This document shows, one piece after another, positions 1-10,976 of a stretch of DNA of 64,000 nucleotides (the stretch's first letter is position 1; every line of letters begins with the position of its first letter). The stretch is from assembly GCF_901933205.1 (NCBI RefSeq), contig NC_044590.1:6959501-7023500 (forward strand), in the 5' to 3' direction. Origin of the DNA: Camarhynchus parvulus (lineage: Eukaryota; Chordata; Aves; Passeriformes; Thraupidae). The notes under the pieces are model-generated. The model made no database searches and had not been told where the DNA came from. It saw only the letters and a list, made by a program, of their open reading frames with translations. The position numbers were made by a program, and so were the translations under genes.

Positions 1-384
1 AATGCAGCCCAGCACAATCACACTGCTCACACTCTGGGGGAATTCCTCACGGCTGTGTCAGAGCAGGAAAGGTGGTTTATATCCTGTGCCTGGCCTGGAA
101 ACGGCCCTGGCTGACCTGAGGTGAGGGGTTTTAGGGTGAAACTGCTGACAGGCTGGGAAAACACAGCGGCAGTGTGGGCTGGAAGGACAGGGCTGGCAGT
201 GCTGGCGCCTGTGCCCGCTGAGGTGCTGCGAGAGCTGGCAGGGCTGTGCTGACCTTTGCTGGCAAACAGGATCACTGCCCCTTGCCCCAGAGAAGGGTTT
301 GCTCTCTGTGTGGGTCTGCAACACGTGCACAGCCCCGGGACTAAGCTGCACAGGAAGTGCTGCAGTGACCATCCCTGGGAGTGT

Positions 385-490
385 TCGAAAAACATGTGGA
401 TGTGGCACCTGGGGGCATGGTGGGCTTGGCAGTGCTGGGGGAATGGTTGGACTCAGTGATCTCAGGGGTCTGTTCCAACCTTAACTGATG
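385..490 (+). mobile_element. CR1 LINE 3'-end fragment
   Basis: GGCTTGGCAGTGCTGGGGGA followed by GGTTGGACT and GATCTCAGGGGTCTGTTCCA matches the 3' end of avian CR1 elements. The fragment is diverged and truncated. Confidence 0.75.
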
Positions 491-2039
491 ATAGGGATGG
501 GGCACAAGAGAGACCCCGCTTGGGACAGTTCAGCAGGGACATAAGGTGACCCCAATCCCGCGCCCTTGGTGCAGGGGTTGCAAAACTGGGAGACATCTGT
601 GCTGTCTGTACGGGGCATGACTGAGCTCACCCCAACTCTGATGGGCTCCAGAGCCACAGGGAGCCTTGGTGCCTGCCCTGGGACCCTGCCCCAGCCCCAG
701 GAGCAGAAGTGCTGTGGAGGAGGAAGTGGCAGGGACAGGGGGGAGGGCAGGCAGGGTGCAGGCAGAGAGCTCCAGCCATGCAGGGACATTTCAGGGCTGG
801 GTGTTAATCATTGATGGACTCCTGGGAGCTGTTTGAACTAAAGCCTCCCTCTCCCCTCTGGAGGGGGAAGTTCTGCACTGTGCCGGCTCCTGGGGATGTG
901 GTGTCAGTGCCAGCACCCAGATGCCCAGCACACAGCCAGCCCTACGGAGCAATGCTGGAGAAGACCTTGATCTCCCCTTGGTGGTACCAGCAGGACTGTG
1001 GTAGAGCCTGGCCGAGGGAAGAGAGATATCATCTCAGTTTCCAATGCCAGTTGTTGGGGTTTTTTTCTGCATCCTCTCCAAGTTCTTTGTTGATTGCAAA
1101 TCGTTATCATGAAAGTGCATCCGAGGCTGCAGCAGCAGATAACGCTGGAGCTCAGAGAGGCTGCACTGCCTGAGAGTCCTGCGGCAGCTGCGGATGGAAA
1201 TAAAACTGCTAACGTGGGGGATTGATCATGTTCAGCCAGCTCAGCCCATTGCTTCCTGCTTGGCAGAGCCCTTGCTGTGAAGTGCTAAAATCCAGGCTCA
1301 GAGGTGGGATTTGTGCCGTGGAACCTGGCGTGTGGGCATGGCCCCAGGGATGCCCCACGGAAGGCTGAGACACACACATTGGGGTAGGAGACCTGGTATG
1401 ACCCTGTGCCACTCTTTACTGCAAAGGAAGGTGCTGTGTCCAGCAGTGGGGACTTCATGGGGTCATTTGTGAAAGTGCTGGATCTGATGCCTCACAGTGG
1501 GAATGGCACGACTGCTGGGATGCAGGGGAGCTGCACCCCCTGAAACAGCCAGCCCTTGGAAGAGGACACTGACCAGCCCTCAGAGCCATCCCCAGCCCTC
1601 CTGCCAGGCTGTCCCTGTGTCACTGTCCCCGTGTTGTCTCCATGGCAGCCCCAAGGCTCAGGAGCCACATTCCAGACCTGTTGGCTCTTTATTTTGGCCC
1701 CGTTGAGACTCAGTGCTCTCAGCTCTATGGGGCTGGAGTTATTCTGGCCCTGCTGCTGGAGGCTGGATGGAGAAAAATGCTTCTCCGTGGGGTTTCTTTT
1801 GGTCTGTCCTTTTTTTTTTTTAAGTTGAAAGCAACAAAAATCTGGGGGATTATTTCTGGTCGGCAGCATCCACCACGCTCCCGGTGACTGCATCGCTCCA
1901 AGGGGCTGGCCCTGATAAGAAGCTGCAAATCCGAGCTGCCAAGTGCTGCCATCCCGCTGGAGCCTTGGAGGGGGATCAGGGATTTAGAGGGTCTGTGTGA
2001 TGTCTAACAGGTTTAGAAAACATTGCCTGGGATTATCCA

Positions 2040-2930
2040 CTCGCGGCGGTGACCAGAGACCGCTGAGCCGCGGCGGACGCCGGCCCCGGCTGATGTTTGC
2101 TGAGGGGGGTCCTGCGTGCTGAAATCTGATCTGAGTGTGCCCGTTCGCGTTCGTGGGCACGTTCCCTCGTGTGCACACGCGTGGATGTGCAGCAGCGGCG
2201 GCTCTGGGGCGGGATGGAGCTGTGAATGGGGCTGGTGCCCCCTGACACGGCGGGGCTGAGCCGTGTCCGACCCCCGCGGCTGCCAGCCCCGTGCGGGGTC
2301 TGGGGTGCCACAGGGGTGCTCCAGCCTTCGCCGTGCTGCAATCCTGTACGGGCAGTTCCTGACCGCCAGCGTTAATGATATCCACCCAATTAGCCCAGCC
2401 TAGCCCCAAGGATTAGCGGATGGAACCATCATCCCAAGGCGTAAGCAGTTAACGCTGCTAATTAACCATCGCGTGAATCCCAGCCCGAGCACAAAGCGCA
2501 GCGGCCGCGGTAGCCGCGGGCAAGGGGCGATGCCCACCCAGCCGGGCTCCGGGAGACGGGAGCTGTTTACGGAGAATTTGCCCGGCTCGGGGATCCGTTA
2601 TTTTTACACGTTGCCATAGCTACTGATGCCATTATAAAATTAAGCCTGAACCATGTGGAAGAAATGGATCTGTCAGGAGGAATTATTTTCGGGAGCGCCT
2701 TGTGGGTCCGAGCCCAGCCGAGGGGTGATGGGGGTCCCCGCTGGAGGCAGCCGGCCTCCCGACCACGGGCACGTCCCTGGAACGAGGCGCCGGGCAGGCT
2801 GCGGAGCTCCGGGATCGCCGGGAGCCGCCGGCGCCAGCGCAGCCCCTCCGGGCTGGCAGCATCGCTGGGCACGTCCAGGGCGAACAAAAGCCCGCTGAGA
2901 GGGAGCTTTCAGGCCGTGCTGTGCTCCCTC
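2040..2930. promoter_or_regulatory. CpG-rich block with no recognised gene
   Basis: GC- and CpG-rich sequence interrupted by A/T-rich, homeodomain-site-like stretches (about 2370-2480, with CAATTAG and CTAATTAAC, and 2590-2660). No conserved protein was recognised in any frame. It could be an orphan CpG island or the promoter of an unrecognised transcript. Confidence 0.4.
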
Positions 2931-3090
2931 CCGCAGCGCCTGCTTTCCCCCTTCTCCTGCCTCTCTCAATATTTTTCCCTTTCCCTGCACTTCTCTGCAG
3001 AGGGACACTTGTGCGGGCTCGGGGCAGCCAGCGCTGGGGACACGGCCAAGCACAGCCACACTTTAACCTCGCTCGGTGCCGGGAGGGGCA

Positions 3091-3219
3091 GGGAGCTCCA
3101 AGGACCCCACAGCATCCTGCCCTCGGCACAGGGAGCTCCAGGGACCCCACAGCATCCTGCCCTCGGCACAGGGAGCTCCAGGGACCCCACAGCATCCTGC
3201 CCTCGGCACAGGGAGCTCC
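3091..3219. repeat. 40-bp minisatellite, 3.2 copies
   Basis: Copies at 3091-3130, 3131-3170 and 3171-3210, then a 9-bp partial copy. They are nearly identical. Confidence 0.95.
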
Positions 3220-4902
3220 TCAAAGAGTTTCCCTACCCTGAGCTCTTCTCGCTGGACAAAATCCCCTGGAGCATCCCCAGGAACATGCACGGCTCACTTC
3301 AGTGTACATGGGGATGCTGGAAGGACCAGGACCACACCAAGAGCTTATCCAGCATGAAGAGTCCCGGGAACTCCAGTGCAGGCAGGGCCCCTCTCCCACC
3401 CACTCTGGGACCCTCTCTCGGGCACTGTCAGGGCCCAGCCCTGCAGCTTGATCTGCCCTCCCGTGCCGGCTCCAGAGGGTGATTGTCTTTGGGCAATGTC
3501 CCGTCCAACACTGAAAGCACAATGTGAGTCTTTCTTAAGCACTGGATGTTTCTGTTTGTCCCATGGCCCTGGAAACCCCTCTTTAATCACTGCCAGAGCC
3601 TTGGCCTCACGGTGTCCTGCAGTGCAGGACCGCACGGGCCAAAGGAGTGCTGGGCACAAAGGATGTGCATGACACTTTTCAGTTTCACTGCCTACCCCCT
3701 CCCCTTGTGACTGAAGAGATGAGGAATGGTCCTAGGGCAGCCCCCCACCCACTCCACACCCCTTCACTCCAGGGATTTGATGAAAATTGTTCCAGATTGG
3801 CCAGAGAGGTTCCCAGCAGCAATAACTGCAACAGCACAACCTCCTACTGGGCACCAGAGAACACACAGGGAAAAGCAGCATCCTCCAAGCACCTTCAGCT
3901 CTTCTCAGCTAAAAGCCCTGGTCTGCAGCCTGGGGGTCCCAGTTTGCTTCGTGGGCCTGGCTGGGCAGTGCCTGGGAGTCCATGAACATCCCGAGTGTCC
4001 CAGTGCCATGGGGGGCTGCCCTGTACCCCAGCTGTCACTGGGGCTGTGCCTGGGGGCTGGAGATACCCCTGCTGTGCTGGCCAGAGCCCTCACTCTATCA
4101 GGAGGGGATGAGGCTGGCAGTGTGAGGCTGTGGCACAGAAACTGTTCCTATGACAACCCCAAATCCCAGACCTGTTTATCCCCTTTGGTGAAAATCCACA
4201 ACAACCGTGAAAACAGGGAATAAGACTCAATAGTAAGACCTGAAATAAATCAGAACCAGTGTAAAGCATGTCACCATTTTACTCTGGCTTCGTTCCTTTC
4301 CAAGGAAAAGCCTGAGAAACAGGGAGCTGCAAAGGGGTGAGCTAACAGATTTGGAATTGGAGGGAGCAGGTTCCAACTGTGCAGCATCCCAGGACTTCTC
4401 CCTCCTGTTGTCGCTTCTGGCAGGGACCCAGCCCAGGCCAGCCAGCAGGCACAAACAAGACCCATGAGGCATTTTTGGGGGACAATAAAAGTGTCTCTGA
4501 GATTCTCTCACTCTCTCCAGCTCCCTCAAAGCACCCAGGTGCTCCTCCAGCTTCTGCTGGCATGCTGGCACAATGTCCCCATGGCTTTGCCTGGTTCCCT
4601 TGGTATCATGGGGTCCCTATGGCATCAGGAGGTCCCCAAACCATCACTGGATGCCTGTGGCTTTGTGAGGACCCTGTGGGGTCCCTGTGGCATCGGATGC
4701 TCTTAGACCTGACTGCATGACACCATGCTCCTGCTCGGTGTTAATTGATCCCTGTCCCCTCCCCTGGCTGCCCGGACCAGCCCCTGCCAGGCTACTTGCT
4801 CCCTGTCACTCTGTGCTCTCTGGGGGAGGCTCACACTCCCCCTGGCTCCGGGCACAGCCCACGCTTCCCACTCTGGATCCCTGGCACAGCGTGGAACAGC
4901 AC

Positions 4903-5040
4903 AGCATGGCACACAGCATGGCACACACTGTGGCACAGACCAGGGCACACACCATGGCACACACCACAGCACACACCATGGCACACACTGTGGCACAGAC
5001 CAGGGCACACACTGTGGCACACACCATGGCACACACCACT
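4903..5040. repeat. Minisatellite built of about 10-bp CATGGCACAC-type units
   Basis: Degenerate short units (CATGGCACAC, TGTGGCACAG, CAGGGCACAC) form a longer periodic pattern. They produce repetitive Val-Cys-rich open frames on the minus strand that are not genes. Confidence 0.9.
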
Positions 5041-7206
5041 GCCTGGCAAGCCCTGACAGCCCTCTTGCCTTGGCACCTCCAGGGGATGTTTCCCACCTCT
5101 CAGCATCAGCAGTGGGTCAGATACCAGAGCAGCCCCCGAGCATCCCCTGGCTGCCCAGAAACCCATCAGAGTGCAGCCCAGATCTGCCTCCCCAGCCCTT
5201 TTCCTTGGCCTTGCCGTTACACGAGGTCCTGGCACTGGGCTCACGCACCATACTTGAGGAACAGCCAAGGTAAACCTGGCATGGCACCACCCCAGAGTGT
5301 CCACACACAGGGACACAGCCAAAACCTGCTTGAAGCCAGTGTGTCCTCTCCCCCTGGGACACCAACACTGTCCCAGTACCCATCCAAGCACCACCTCTGC
5401 TCTGCCCCAAAGTCCCCAGCTGTGGCAGCAGAAGCCTGGTGGGTGCCAGCCCCAACCCCAGCACTGCCCTGTGCCTCCCCCAGCAATGGCAGCTCCCGGC
5501 CTCCCACACACACCCTCAGACCAAGCAGGTCACTGAGTGGGATATGACAAACCAGCAGCACCAGGAAAGCAGCCTGGATGAACAGTGAACCATGACCCCA
5601 GCATTGCCTGATGCTGCTCCCTGATCCAGGCTCTGCCCCCCTGATCCAGGCTCTGCTCCCCAGCACGCTCCTACCTTGTGTCCGTGCCCAGGCGCTTGTT
5701 TGTGCTTTCACTGCCGGCACACCCCAGGCTGAAGGCTTAAAGGATTTTCCTTTAATAACCACTAAATCCCTCCCCTGGGCAGTAAGCTGCAGACCTGGGC
5801 CCTTTCCTAGGTGCAGAGCATTCTGCTGGTGCTCTGCTCGCTCCCTGCTTTGCATATGCTCCTATCGAACTGGATTTCCCCCCTCCTGATTCAGCCTCGT
5901 GCTTAAAAAGCCCTAAATCCCCTCGAATTTCATTTCCTCTGGTCCTCGAGGTCTATCCCCGGTTTCGGTCTCACCCACGTATTTTACATACTCGTGTTCA
6001 CAGCCTTGATGTGAGATTTCTGCCAGTTTTGGTGCTGTCCCTGCACAGAGCCCGGGCAACCCAAGCCCTGCTCAGAGCAGCCACTGCCTCAGCTGGGAAA
6101 TGATCCAGGGCCTGGCCATGGCTCCACTGGGGAACTGATGCTGGGAGAGGCTCCATCCCAACACCCCAACCCTCCCACTGAGGGAGCCAAGCTGAGACCA
6201 GTGCTGGATCCCTGACCTGGCAAACTCATCACCACCACCGTGCCTACAGGGTGCTGAGTGTCCCCTGAGAAAGGACTGGCTTCAAACTGTCCCCACTTCA
6301 CATCCCCGGGGCAGGTGACTCACATTCAATCATGCAAATCAATTTCTGTAGTGGCTTTTCTCCCCACTGAGACAATTTTGTCCCCTCAAGGATCTCCCTG
6401 CCAGCCCCGCTCCCCTGGGTCACACTGTCTTGTTTCACTTCTCTTTTCTCACTTCACAGGAAAAAAGTAGATAAAGCTGAAAACTGGTGATTGTATCAGC
6501 TTTCAAGGTCACAGGCAGCGGTGCTGGCAGCAGGTTCCTCTGCCTGGAAAGTCTGTTTTGGCCTCAGTTCCTCCTGCCAAGGAGGTGCATGCTGGGGCCA
6601 TATGTGGTGAGAGCTCAGCTGCCACATCTGGGACATCGTGGCTGTGGGGCTGTATGTGGTGCCTGCTGTTGCTGGGGGCTGCAGCAGTGCCCAGTGTGGA
6701 GTGTGACCTGCAGCTTCCTGCCATGGCCACCTTGCCCCTCTGGCTTCCTGCCCCTGGCCTGCTTCCCCTGGAGGTGGGCACCACCAACCATGTGGGCACA
6801 AAGCAGGGGATGTGCAGGAGCAGATGTGCATGGACTGGCTGGGACTGGAGCTGAAGATGTGCATGGACCAGGGGAAGGGGCAGAAGGGCCAGTGGTACCA
6901 GCTTCCCTGGCTTTAACAGCATCAGGAGCCCCTTGAGGAGGGCAGGGGAAGGTGGGTGAGGGCTGGGCCTCAGCCTGGAGCAGCAGCACAGGAGCTGTTC
7001 CTGAGAGCCTCCTGCTGCCTTGCCAGGAGCTGCAGGTTTTGTGGGACTGGGCAGGTTCCCTGCCTGGGGCAGGTGGGAGTTGGGAGCTGACCAAGGGGCT
7101 TGGCAGTAGCACAGGGGTGGCACACATCCCCCCAGGACCCCGCAGGACTGGCACTATTGCTCTTGCTCTGAGCACAGCAGGACTGGACAGAAGGCTGTTT
7201 GATGGC

Positions 7207-7212
7207 TTTAAT
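7207..7212 (-). terminator. Possible ATTAAA polyadenylation signal of the minus-strand SIRP gene
   Basis: The plus strand reads TTTAAT, so the minus strand reads ATTAAA, about 350 bp past the stop. No canonical AATAAA was seen closer. Confidence 0.35.
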
Positions 7213-7559
7213 GAGGCTGGTGAGAAGATGACACAAATTATGGACCTGTGGGCCAGGAAAGGGCTGGTGGAGGCCCATGCTGGTGGACATAGGTGTGTGT
7301 GAGATCCTCCTGGTGTTATCAGCACAAAACAGCTTGCACAAGGCAGAGGTGCTTGGCCTCGTGGTCTGATCCTGTGGTTGAGAAAGCTTCCAGGTCCCAG
7401 GAGAGCTCCCCTGAGATGCAAACATGGTGAGCATGGCGTGCCGAGCTGAGATCAGGGCGCGCCATGCAAACAGCTCCACTTCTTCTTTATGGTGCCCTGC
7501 AGAAACGTCCCTTCTGCCACCCTGACACTGCCTGGCCGTGCAGGCAGCAGTGCCAGGTG

Positions 7560-10083
7560 TCACTTGGCAGCTACCCTGAGGCTGGCATACTCGGTGGGGG
7601 CTGTGCCCAGGCTCCTGCCACGCCCTGGGGCCAGGGGCAGGGGCTGCAGGTCGGCGTAGTGGATGTTGTTCTCCTCCTTGCTGCTCTGCTGCAAAAGTGC
7701 ACACAAATGGGGAATGCTGCCACAAGGAAAGTCTCGCAAAAATAACCCTAAATCAGAGTGTTGAGAGTTGGAAGTGACCCACAAGGATCACTGAGACCAC
7801 CTCGTGGCCCTGCACAGGACAAGAACCAGGTTCAAGCCAGGCTGGGGATGCCACAGCTGCAGAGGTGGTGCCATGGTGCAGGGGGTGCAGGGACCACATG
7901 CAGGCAGCTGCTGCCCACCCAAGGTCCCCCCTGCCCCCAGAGTCTTGCAGGGCTCCTGCAAGCCAGGGCACCACCACGGGATGTCCTTCCCCATACTCAC
8001 AGCTCACTCCTACCTGGCTGGGCAGGTGGGAGCTCTCTGCATCCAGGACTTCACTGTAGGGGGAAGGACAAGGATGGGCATCAGAACTAAAGGAAGCTGG
8101 GTCCTTTCCCCACCCAGCACAGCCCTCAATTCCCCTCCTGAATTTCAGCAGGATGCCCCTGTTGAAGGCAAAGAGGGACAAAGTGCTGACTGCACGTCTG
8201 GGCAGGGCTCAGACACACGGTGAGGGGCTGCAGGAGCTCCCTGGTACCGGGTGCTCCCTACCATGAAGTTTCCATGAAACACAGAAAGAACCAACAGAAC
8301 AGTGCACCTGTAAGCAAAGGACCTTTTCTGGGGAAAGTTACAGCTCCAGACAAGAAAGGAAGCCAAGATAAAGCAGGTGGATAAGGCAGTTTGATCATTT
8401 AAGGGTGCAGAAGAGGTGCCGAGTACAAACCTGGGGGTGCTGGGGGTCCCTGCACAGCACTGCAGAGGGACAGATGAGAGGCTGCCCATGGCCACTGTCC
8501 TGGCTGGGCAGGGGCTGCCCACCCCACCTTGGCGCTTCCTCCTGTACATGCAAAGGGCCACGAAGAGGCCGAGGAGCAGGAGGAAGCAGAGCACTACAGC
8601 TGCAGCCACCATTCCAGGAACCAGGGCTGCCTCTGTGGAGACAGAGGCAGAGCAGGAGAGGGTGGTGGGTGTGGTGCAGAGCAGGACCTGGCTGTGGGCA
8701 GGGTGGGGGCTGTGGGATGGGCTCCCTGGGAGAGATGTCCCGTCAGGAGCCCCACTCACCTTGCACGGACACCTCGGTGCCATCACCACGCTTAAACACC
8801 TTGTCAACACCAGTGATCCCCTTGACAAACTTCACACAGTAGTAGGTGCCCATGTCCTCAGGCTGAACGTTCCTGATGTGGATGGTGAAGTCTGTGTCAG
8901 ACCCAGGCACTGCTCTCATCACATGGGAGGAGGGATCCTCATTGTTCTGGTCATAGACAGTCTTGTTCCCACTGCCCCAGCCCTTCAGCCACATCACAGG
9001 ACCTGCTCCACCAACTCCAGATGTGATGCAGTTCAGGATGAGTGTCTCCCCCACTGCCACTGACACCTTGGTCTGGGGCTGCTGCAGAGTGAAGCCCTGA
9101 CCTGCCTGGGCATCCACACCTGGGCACAGAGACAGGAGGGTTCAGGGATGAGCGATGGGGCGAGGCAAGGGCAGCCTCACAGGCAGAGAAGTCCCAGTGT
9201 CCCCCAATTTGCAGCTGAGAGATATCCTGGGATGTGGCAGAGACAACATGCAGGCACTGGGAGGGAGGAAACCCTTCAAAAAACAGTTCAAAAGGAACAA
9301 GGGGCAAATCTGAAAAAAGAGCAGGCTGCCCACGGCAGTGGTGGAGTCACCACCCCTGGAGGGATTTAAATGACATGTAGACGTGGCAGTTGGTGACCTT
9401 TGCAGAGCTGGGTTAAGGGTTGGACACGAGAATTTCAGAGGGGTTTTGCAACCCAAACAGTTCTGCGATTCTGTGATAAATCTGCATCCTGTTCTGTCAT
9501 TTGCAGGAGGTGCTGCAGCTGCCTGGAGGCCAGAGAGGTGCAGAGGGAGCCAAGGGGAACTCCTGGCAGGAAAAATTCCTGAGTGCTGTTAAACATTAAC
9601 ACCCTGGCTCTGCTCCATACCAGCCAGGATCACTCTGCGGATCTGGGAACTGGGGTTCACAGCCAGGAACCAGAGTTCCAGGAAGGGATGGGCAGCCCTG
9701 GAGCCCAGTACAGCCTCCAGACCTCTTCTTGTCCCAAAATCCCTCCTGCTCCCCAAAACCCCATCCGATCCCCAAACCTCTCCTGCCCACAGTCCCCACA
9801 CGTATGGCAGCGGCTCGGCAGGGCTCAACCCGGCTGTGCCCAACCCCGGGGCGGGGGTGCTCTGCCAGCACGGTTTGGGCACGGTTTGACTCCCAAAAGG
9901 TGCTGGGGAAGGACCACCCTTCACCCCGCCCGGTGTTATCTTTGCCGCCCACTCGTGTTTATGGGGCAGACGGGGCAGGGGAGCTCCGGGGGGCTCTGGG
10001 GGGCCCCATTCCGACTCACCCGAGAGCTGCCGCAGGACGGGGCTTCGCTGCCCGGACAGGAACGGAGCTGCTGCCGCGGCCAT
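7560..10083 (-). CDS. SIRP-like receptor with one V-type Ig domain and an ITIM tail (predicted inhibitory)
   Basis: Seen: six minus-strand exons join in one frame: 10083-10020 (tentative), 9119-8760, 8632-8528, 8449-8431, 8053-8014 and 7688-7560 (stop), about 238 codons. The 360-nt exon encodes a V-set Ig domain with LNCITSG and YYCVKF cysteine strands. The next exon holds a hydrophobic helix followed by MYRRKRQ. The last exon contains IHYADL and TEYASL, close to the TYADL and TEYAS motifs of mammalian SIRPA. Known: in SIRPA such tyrosines, once phosphorylated, recruit SHP-1/SHP-2 at the plasma membrane of myeloid cells, and the V domain binds CD47. Inferred: an inhibitory receptor. Odd: only 127 bp separate the V and membrane exons, so there are no C1 domains, unlike SIRPA. 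The 19-nt exon and its phase match the small juxtamembrane exons expected. The first exon is weak: it has the right phase and a good donor, but its 21 residues are poorly hydrophobic. An in-frame upstream stretch (LPVPLPLFLPKVWA) could be the real signal core. CD47 binding is unproven. Confidence 0.82.
7745..7805 (-). mobile_element. Short CR1-like remnant
   Basis: GAGAGTTGGAAGTGACCCAC followed by AAGGATCACTGAGACC resembles the reverse complement of a CR1 3' end. Confidence 0.5.
9300..9482 (+). mobile_element. CR1 LINE 3'-end fragment in the minus-strand SIRP intron
   Basis: GCTGCCCACGGCAGTGGTGG, GTCACCACCCCTGGAGGG and the terminal TTCTGCGATTCTGTGATAAA follow the CR1 3' consensus. Confidence 0.85.
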
Positions 10084-10450
10084 GGGTTCTGCCCAAACTT
10101 TGGGAAGGAAAAGAGGAAGCGGGACAGGAAGTTGAAGAGAGCGGGTGGTTAACGCTTTGGTGTCTGCCCGGGGCGGGCGAGAGCCGGCAGAGCAGCCGGG
10201 CATCACCCCTGGCGGGCATCACCCTGCCGGGACCCCTCCGGGCATCACCCCCGGCGGGCATCACTCCCGGGACCCCTCCGGGCATCGCTCCCGGGCCACC
10301 CGGCACCCAGCGGCTGCTCCGGGCTCGGGACAGGGGGCGGCTTTGCGTCCTCCCCGCTTCGGTGAGGGGCAGGAGCAGCGGAGCTTCGGGATGCGGGACG
10401 CTCGGTGTATCCCGGGCACTGCTCTGCACCACCGACCCGTGGGAGAGCCC
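9950..10450. promoter_or_regulatory. CpG-rich block between the divergent SIRP genes
   Basis: This stretch is rich in CpG and contains short tandem copies of a CCGGGCATC-type unit (10197-10290). It covers the tentative first exon of the minus-strand SIRP gene and lies about 0.5 kb upstream of the plus-strand start. A promoter role, possibly shared, is inferred from position only. Confidence 0.45.
10092..10131. repeat. Third copy of the hairpin spacer sequence
   Basis: This 40-nt stretch is the reverse complement of the spacer of the 10486-10660 hairpin. Read on the minus strand it encodes LPVPLPLFLPKVWA in the same frame as the tentative SIRP first exon. It may be part of that gene's signal-peptide region or just a duplicated promoter segment. 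Confidence 0.75.
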
Positions 10451-10485
10451 ATCCCGCACCCCGATCCTGCTGGGAAGGGGGATCG

Positions 10486-10660
10486 CCGGATCCAGCAGGC
10501 TCCCCACACATGGCCAGCCTGTGGCTCAGCAGCTGGGGGTGCCAAGGGGACGCTTCCTGTTCCGCTTCCCCTTTTCCTTCCCAAAGTTTGGGCGTCCCCT
10601 TGGCACCCCAGGCTGCTGAGCCACAGGCTGGCCATGTGTGGGGGATCGTGCTGGATCCGG
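10486..10660. repeat. Inverted repeat (hairpin) between the two SIRP genes
   Basis: The left arm 10486-10552 and right arm 10593-10660 are reverse complements with only a few mismatches over about 67 bp. The 40-nt spacer 10553-10592 is itself a reverse-complement copy of 10092-10131 (38 of 40 matching by eye). The structure lies in the shared 5' region of the head-to-head SIRP genes and probably records inverted duplication there. It could extrude as a cruciform or give a folded transcript. Confidence 0.9.
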
Positions 10661-10976
10661 GGTCCCTCTTGCTGCCTGTGCCCGTGGCTGTGGCTGTGGC
10701 ACACATCTGAGGGGAAAATGGGGTGGACATTGCCATTATGGACCAGCGCTGTGACAGGGGATGGTGTAGGCCTTGAGAAGCAAATGGGATGTGATTGCAT
10801 GGAGGAACTGGGCTGGTGGTGCCTCTTTTCCTTCCCCTTTGCTGGGTAAGAGACCAGCACCCTGCTAAGATAAGCTCAGTCCAGCTGAGTCAGCTGAGCC
10901 CAGTGCAGCAGAGTCCCAGGGAGCCGAATCCAGCTGAGCAAAGCCCGGCCATCGGGGAGCAGAGCGTGGAATACCC

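Larger units (their letters stand above)
491..7200. other. No recognised gene left of the SIRP pair
   Basis: Apart from the two minisatellites and the 2.0-2.9 kb CpG-rich block, this stretch has only short, composition-driven open frames. No Ig-domain exon resembling the two SIRP genes was seen here. The first 384 bases likewise hold nothing recognised. Confidence 0.55.

Noticed and set aside
2655..3482. 275-codon open frame on the plus strand
   Set aside because: GC-rich, runs into a 40-bp minisatellite, and shows no recognised domain or codon pattern.
4687..5547. Repetitive open frames rich in Met-Ala-His-Thr or Val-Cys-Ala
   Set aside because: They are products of the short CATGGCACAC tandem repeat.
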